From the NCBI GenBank assembly GCA_027364815.1, contig DAHXOQ010000114.1, positions 1 through 8,492 of the forward strand: DNA of 8,492 nt, given 5' to 3'. This document shows positions 6,804 to 8,492 of this stretch, piece after piece; positions within the stretch are counted from its first letter, which is position 1; each line of letters opens with the position of its first letter. The notes under the pieces were generated by a model, which saw only the letters and a program-made list of their open reading frames with translations, was not told the origin of the DNA and did no database searches. The DNA comes from Acidobacteriaceae bacterium. Its GTDB lineage: Bacteria > Acidobacteriota > Terriglobia > Terriglobales > Acidobacteriaceae. Position numbers and translations under genes: made by a program.

Positions 6804-6859
6804 TGGAGAATACAATGACGAAACGGTCAAATTCAATCACTAGGCAACATCACGCTTAG
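6803..6859 (+). CDS. Possible 18-residue mini-ORF coupled to AT-D stop
   Basis: ATG at 6803 overlaps the AT-D stop as TGATG. GGAGAGG (6791-6797) lies 5 nt upstream, the best ribosome-binding site in this operon. The frame gives MENTMTKRSNSITRQHHA and stops at TAG 6857-6859, which itself overlaps the TAGGAG preceding SGNH-2. It is basic and polar, has no recognisable family and is very short. It could be a real coupling peptide that carries ribosomes across the 73-nt gap to SGNH-2, a remnant of a lost gene, or chance. No function is proposed. Confidence 0.2.
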   Translation: MENTMTKRSNSITRQHHA

Positions 6860-6876
6860 GAGCATGAAAGATAATC

Positions 6877-8061
6877 ATGAACTCTGTTCACCTTGCAAAT
6901 TCGGAAAATTACGAAGAGCAAAAACTTCCCCGCCGCGATTGGATCCTGCTCCCTGCGCTCTGTCTGCTGACTTGTCTTCTGATGTTATTTGCATCTGAGT
7001 TCATTGCTGCACGGTTCTTTCAAGAAACAAATACTAGCGGCGAAGATTGCATGGTGTTGAGTAATGCATCTAAGGGTTTTGGAGGAATTCCTAACTGTGT
7101 CTGTTGGGAAAAAATCCGTGAAGGTAATCTGGTCAACTACAGGCTCAATAGTAGCGGTTATCGCTCCAATACAAACTTCGGACCAAAATCTCCGGGAACA
7201 TTCAGGATTGTCGTGATTGGTTCGTCATACGCGGTCGGATTACGTGTATCCGTCGAAGAGGCCTTTGTAACCAGGCTCGCATCTGAACTTTCTCAGCTCA
7301 CAGGAAAAAAAATTGAAGTCCTGAATTTGGGAATGTCCGGAATCACCGCTTCTCCGTCAATAGTCAGTCAGCGATTTCAAGATGCATTGGCGCTTCAGCC
7401 GGATCTGATCCTGCAGATATTAAATTCATGGGACATTCAAATGCAGTCGGTAAAAATGCCGACTAAAGTGCAAATTGCAACTCCCGTCACTCATCTGTCG
7501 CGATATGGAGAGCTAAAGAACATATTCTCCGATCATCATTTGGGAATTGGAATTATGGTGCGGCATTTTTTATACCAGAGCCAGACTCAATATGTGAAAA
7601 CATCTCTTATGAATATCGAGACCAGTAACTACACCGGGTTTCTTAAATCCGATTTTGATGATGATTGGAAGAAGCATTTGTCCGATTTTGAAAAAAATGA
7701 CGAGAGCATTGAAAAACGTGTAAAAGCCGCTGGCGTACCCATGGTCAATGTCTTCTTACCAATCCGCGTGCAGGCAGCCATGATCTCAATGGGCGAGTGG
7801 CCCGCCGGATACGACCCTTACAAACTTGACGATGATCTGCGCTCCATCATCACCAGCCATGGCGGAACGTACATCGACATTCTCCCTGAGTATCGCAATA
7901 TCCCTAACCCGGAGCAGGGCTATTATCCTTACGAAGGACACCTCAATCCTCTTGGGCACGCGACCATTGCCCATCTCCTGGCTCAACAATTAACCAGCGG
8001 CGTCATCCCCACTCTCGACGCAACCACAACCAAACCCAGCTCACCGGAGCAAGAAAATTAA
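6877..8061 (+). CDS. Membrane-anchored SGNH-like protein SGNH-2
   Basis: 394-aa paralogue of SGNH-1, roughly 40% identical by eye and highest in the C-terminal 100 residues. One membrane segment lies at about 22-45. YRLNSSGYRS (88-97) leads into FRIVVIGSSYAVG (109-121), with Gly-Ser-Ser at 115-117 exactly as in SGNH-1. LNLG (149-152) matches block II, and ILNSWDI (181-187) keeps an Asn at the block III position. The end reads YEGHLNPLGH (352-361): the triad Asp of SGNH-1 (DGH) is Glu353 here. Cys58 and Cys76 are conserved. The Shine-Dalgarno TAGGAG (6857-6862) lies 14 nt before ATG, longer than usual, yet the gapless N-terminal match to SGNH-1 supports this start. Base use is AT-richer than SGNH-1 until about 7780, then turns C-rich like MBOAT. 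The stop overlaps the MBOAT start. It probably handles acyl groups with MBOAT or AT-D in the periplasm. Confidence 0.85.
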   Translation: MNSVHLANSENYEEQKLPRRDWILLPALCLLTCLLMLFASEFIAARFFQETNTSGEDCMVLSNASKGFGGIPNCVCWEKIREGNLVNYRLNSSGYRSNTNFGPKSPGTFRIVVIGSSYAVGLRVSVEEAFVTRLASELSQLTGKKIEVLNLGMSGITASPSIVSQRFQDALALQPDLILQILNSWDIQMQSVKMPTKVQIATPVTHLSRYGELKNIFSDHHLGIGIMVRHFLYQSQTQYVKTSLMNIETSNYTGFLKSDFDDDWKKHLSDFEKNDESIEKRVKAAGVPMVNVFLPIRVQAAMISMGEWPAGYDPYKLDDDLRSIITSHGGTYIDILPEYRNIPNPEQGYYPYEGHLNPLGHATIAHLLAQQLTSGVIPTLDATTTKPSSPEQEN

Positions 8062-8492
8062 TGTTCGATTCCGCTTCATTCCAATTCGTCCTCTTCGGTC
8101 TCGCCGTCGCGCTCCTCATCAACTTCAGCCGCGCGCGCATCTGGCGCTCCTCCATCCTCATGCTCGCGAGCTTCATCTTCATCGCCCTCCTCGCCCACTC
8201 CTCGCTCCTCCAAACCTGCATCGTCCTCCTCCCCCTCGCCGCTTTCCTGCTCCTCGGCTATCTCTGCCTGCTCTTCATCCAAAAACAGTTCCCAAAATCC
8301 CTCCTCATCTCCCTCTTCACCGTCATCCTCGTCTACATCTGGCTCAAAAAGTACACCTTCCTCCCCGAAGCCACCTTCCTCCACTTCTCCTACTTCACCC
8401 TCGGCCTCTCCTACATCTTCTTCCGCGTCCTGCACCTCCTCATCGACCGCGCCGAAACCGCCGATAAGCAACCCATCAACCTCTTCCAATAC
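8061..8492 (+). CDS. MBOAT-family O-acyltransferase, N-terminal part (3' end outside window)
   Basis: The reading frame is open for 144 codons to the window edge, starting at an ATG that overlaps the SGNH-2 stop (TAATG); GGAG lies 11 nt upstream. The start MFDSASFQFVLF, several hydrophobic segments (about 8-22, 32-50, 53-73, 81-95) and GLSYIFFRVLHLLID (115-129) are typical of AlgI/DltB/PatA-type MBOAT proteins, which run to about 450-500 residues. The conserved catalytic His lies beyond the visible part. MBOAT proteins pass acyl groups through the membrane to a partner SGNH protein or directly to a polymer; the tight coupling with SGNH-2 fits this pairing. Codon use is extremely C-ending, which also creates a long acidic false frame on the other strand. 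The family is confident from the N-terminus and context, but the core is unseen. Confidence 0.85.
   Translation, partial: MFDSASFQFVLFGLAVALLINFSRARIWRSSILMLASFIFIALLAHSSLLQTCIVLLPLAAFLLLGYLCLLFIQKQFPKSLLISLFTVILVYIWLKKYTFLPEATFLHFSYFTLGLSYIFFRVLHLLIDRAETADKQPINLFQY

Noticed and set aside
8076..8489. Long minus-strand frame rich in Glu and Asp opposite MBOAT
   Set aside because: It is the mirror of the C-rich codon bias of MBOAT; low-complexity acidic protein with no start signal, while the plus strand encodes a recognisable MBOAT N-terminus.
1..8492. CRISPR array, tRNA, rRNA or phage-defence system
   Set aside because: No regularly spaced short repeats, no cloverleaf-like sequence noticed, and all genes belong to acyl-transfer families.

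Overview
The window carries seven complete or partial protein genes that all point to acyl modification of a surface glycan or envelope polymer: the C-terminal part of a FkbH-like protein (left edge), four Acyl_transf_3 (OafA/WecH-like) integral-membrane acyltransferases, two paralogous membrane-anchored SGNH proteins, and the N-terminal third of an MBOAT-family acyltransferase (right edge). I see no rRNA, tRNA, CRISPR array, transposase or integrase. The organism is probably a soil-type bacterium with moderate GC. FkbH, SGNH and MBOAT genes close together and strongly C-ending codons recall Acidobacteriota (Terriglobia such as Granulicella or Edaphobacter), but this is an inference from gene style, not a demonstrated assignment.

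Layout. Plus strand: FkbH-like 3' end (1-578). Minus strand: three acyltransferases, called here AT-C (4249-3110), AT-B (2977-1838) and AT-A (1753-614). AT-A and AT-C are gapless 379-residue duplicates, about 73% identical by my hand count, and the duplicated unit includes the upstream region, with a 31-bp stretch that is identical in both copies. AT-B lies between them and is only a distant relative. A divergent intergenic region (4250-4407) separates this group from a tightly packed plus-strand operon: SGNH-1 (4408-5655), AT-D (5658-6803), a possible 18-codon mini-ORF (6803-6859), SGNH-2 (6877-8061) and MBOAT (8061 to beyond the edge, with a TAATG stop/start overlap).

Composition and interpretation. 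FkbH, SGNH-1, the last roughly 280 bp of SGNH-2, and MBOAT share one style: C-ending codons and strong C-over-G excess on the plus strand. The acyltransferases and most of SGNH-2 lack it. The simplest reading is an older FkbH / SGNH / MBOAT operon split by acyltransferase blocks, one inverted at about 600-4300 and one co-oriented at about 5656-7780.

How the genes may work together (inference). FkbH proteins load a glyceryl unit from 1,3-bisphosphoglycerate onto an acyl carrier protein. MBOAT proteins paired with SGNH proteins move acyl groups across the membrane to a polymer (compare DltB/DltD, AlgI/AlgJ/AlgX, PatA/PatB). A carrier-protein / MBOAT / SGNH route that exports a glyceryl-derived acyl group, analogous to D-alanylation by Dlt, is therefore possible. 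The four Acyl_transf_3 proteins would add further, differently specific O-acyl decorations. No carrier-protein gene is visible in the window, although a truncated remnant may lie directly after FkbH.
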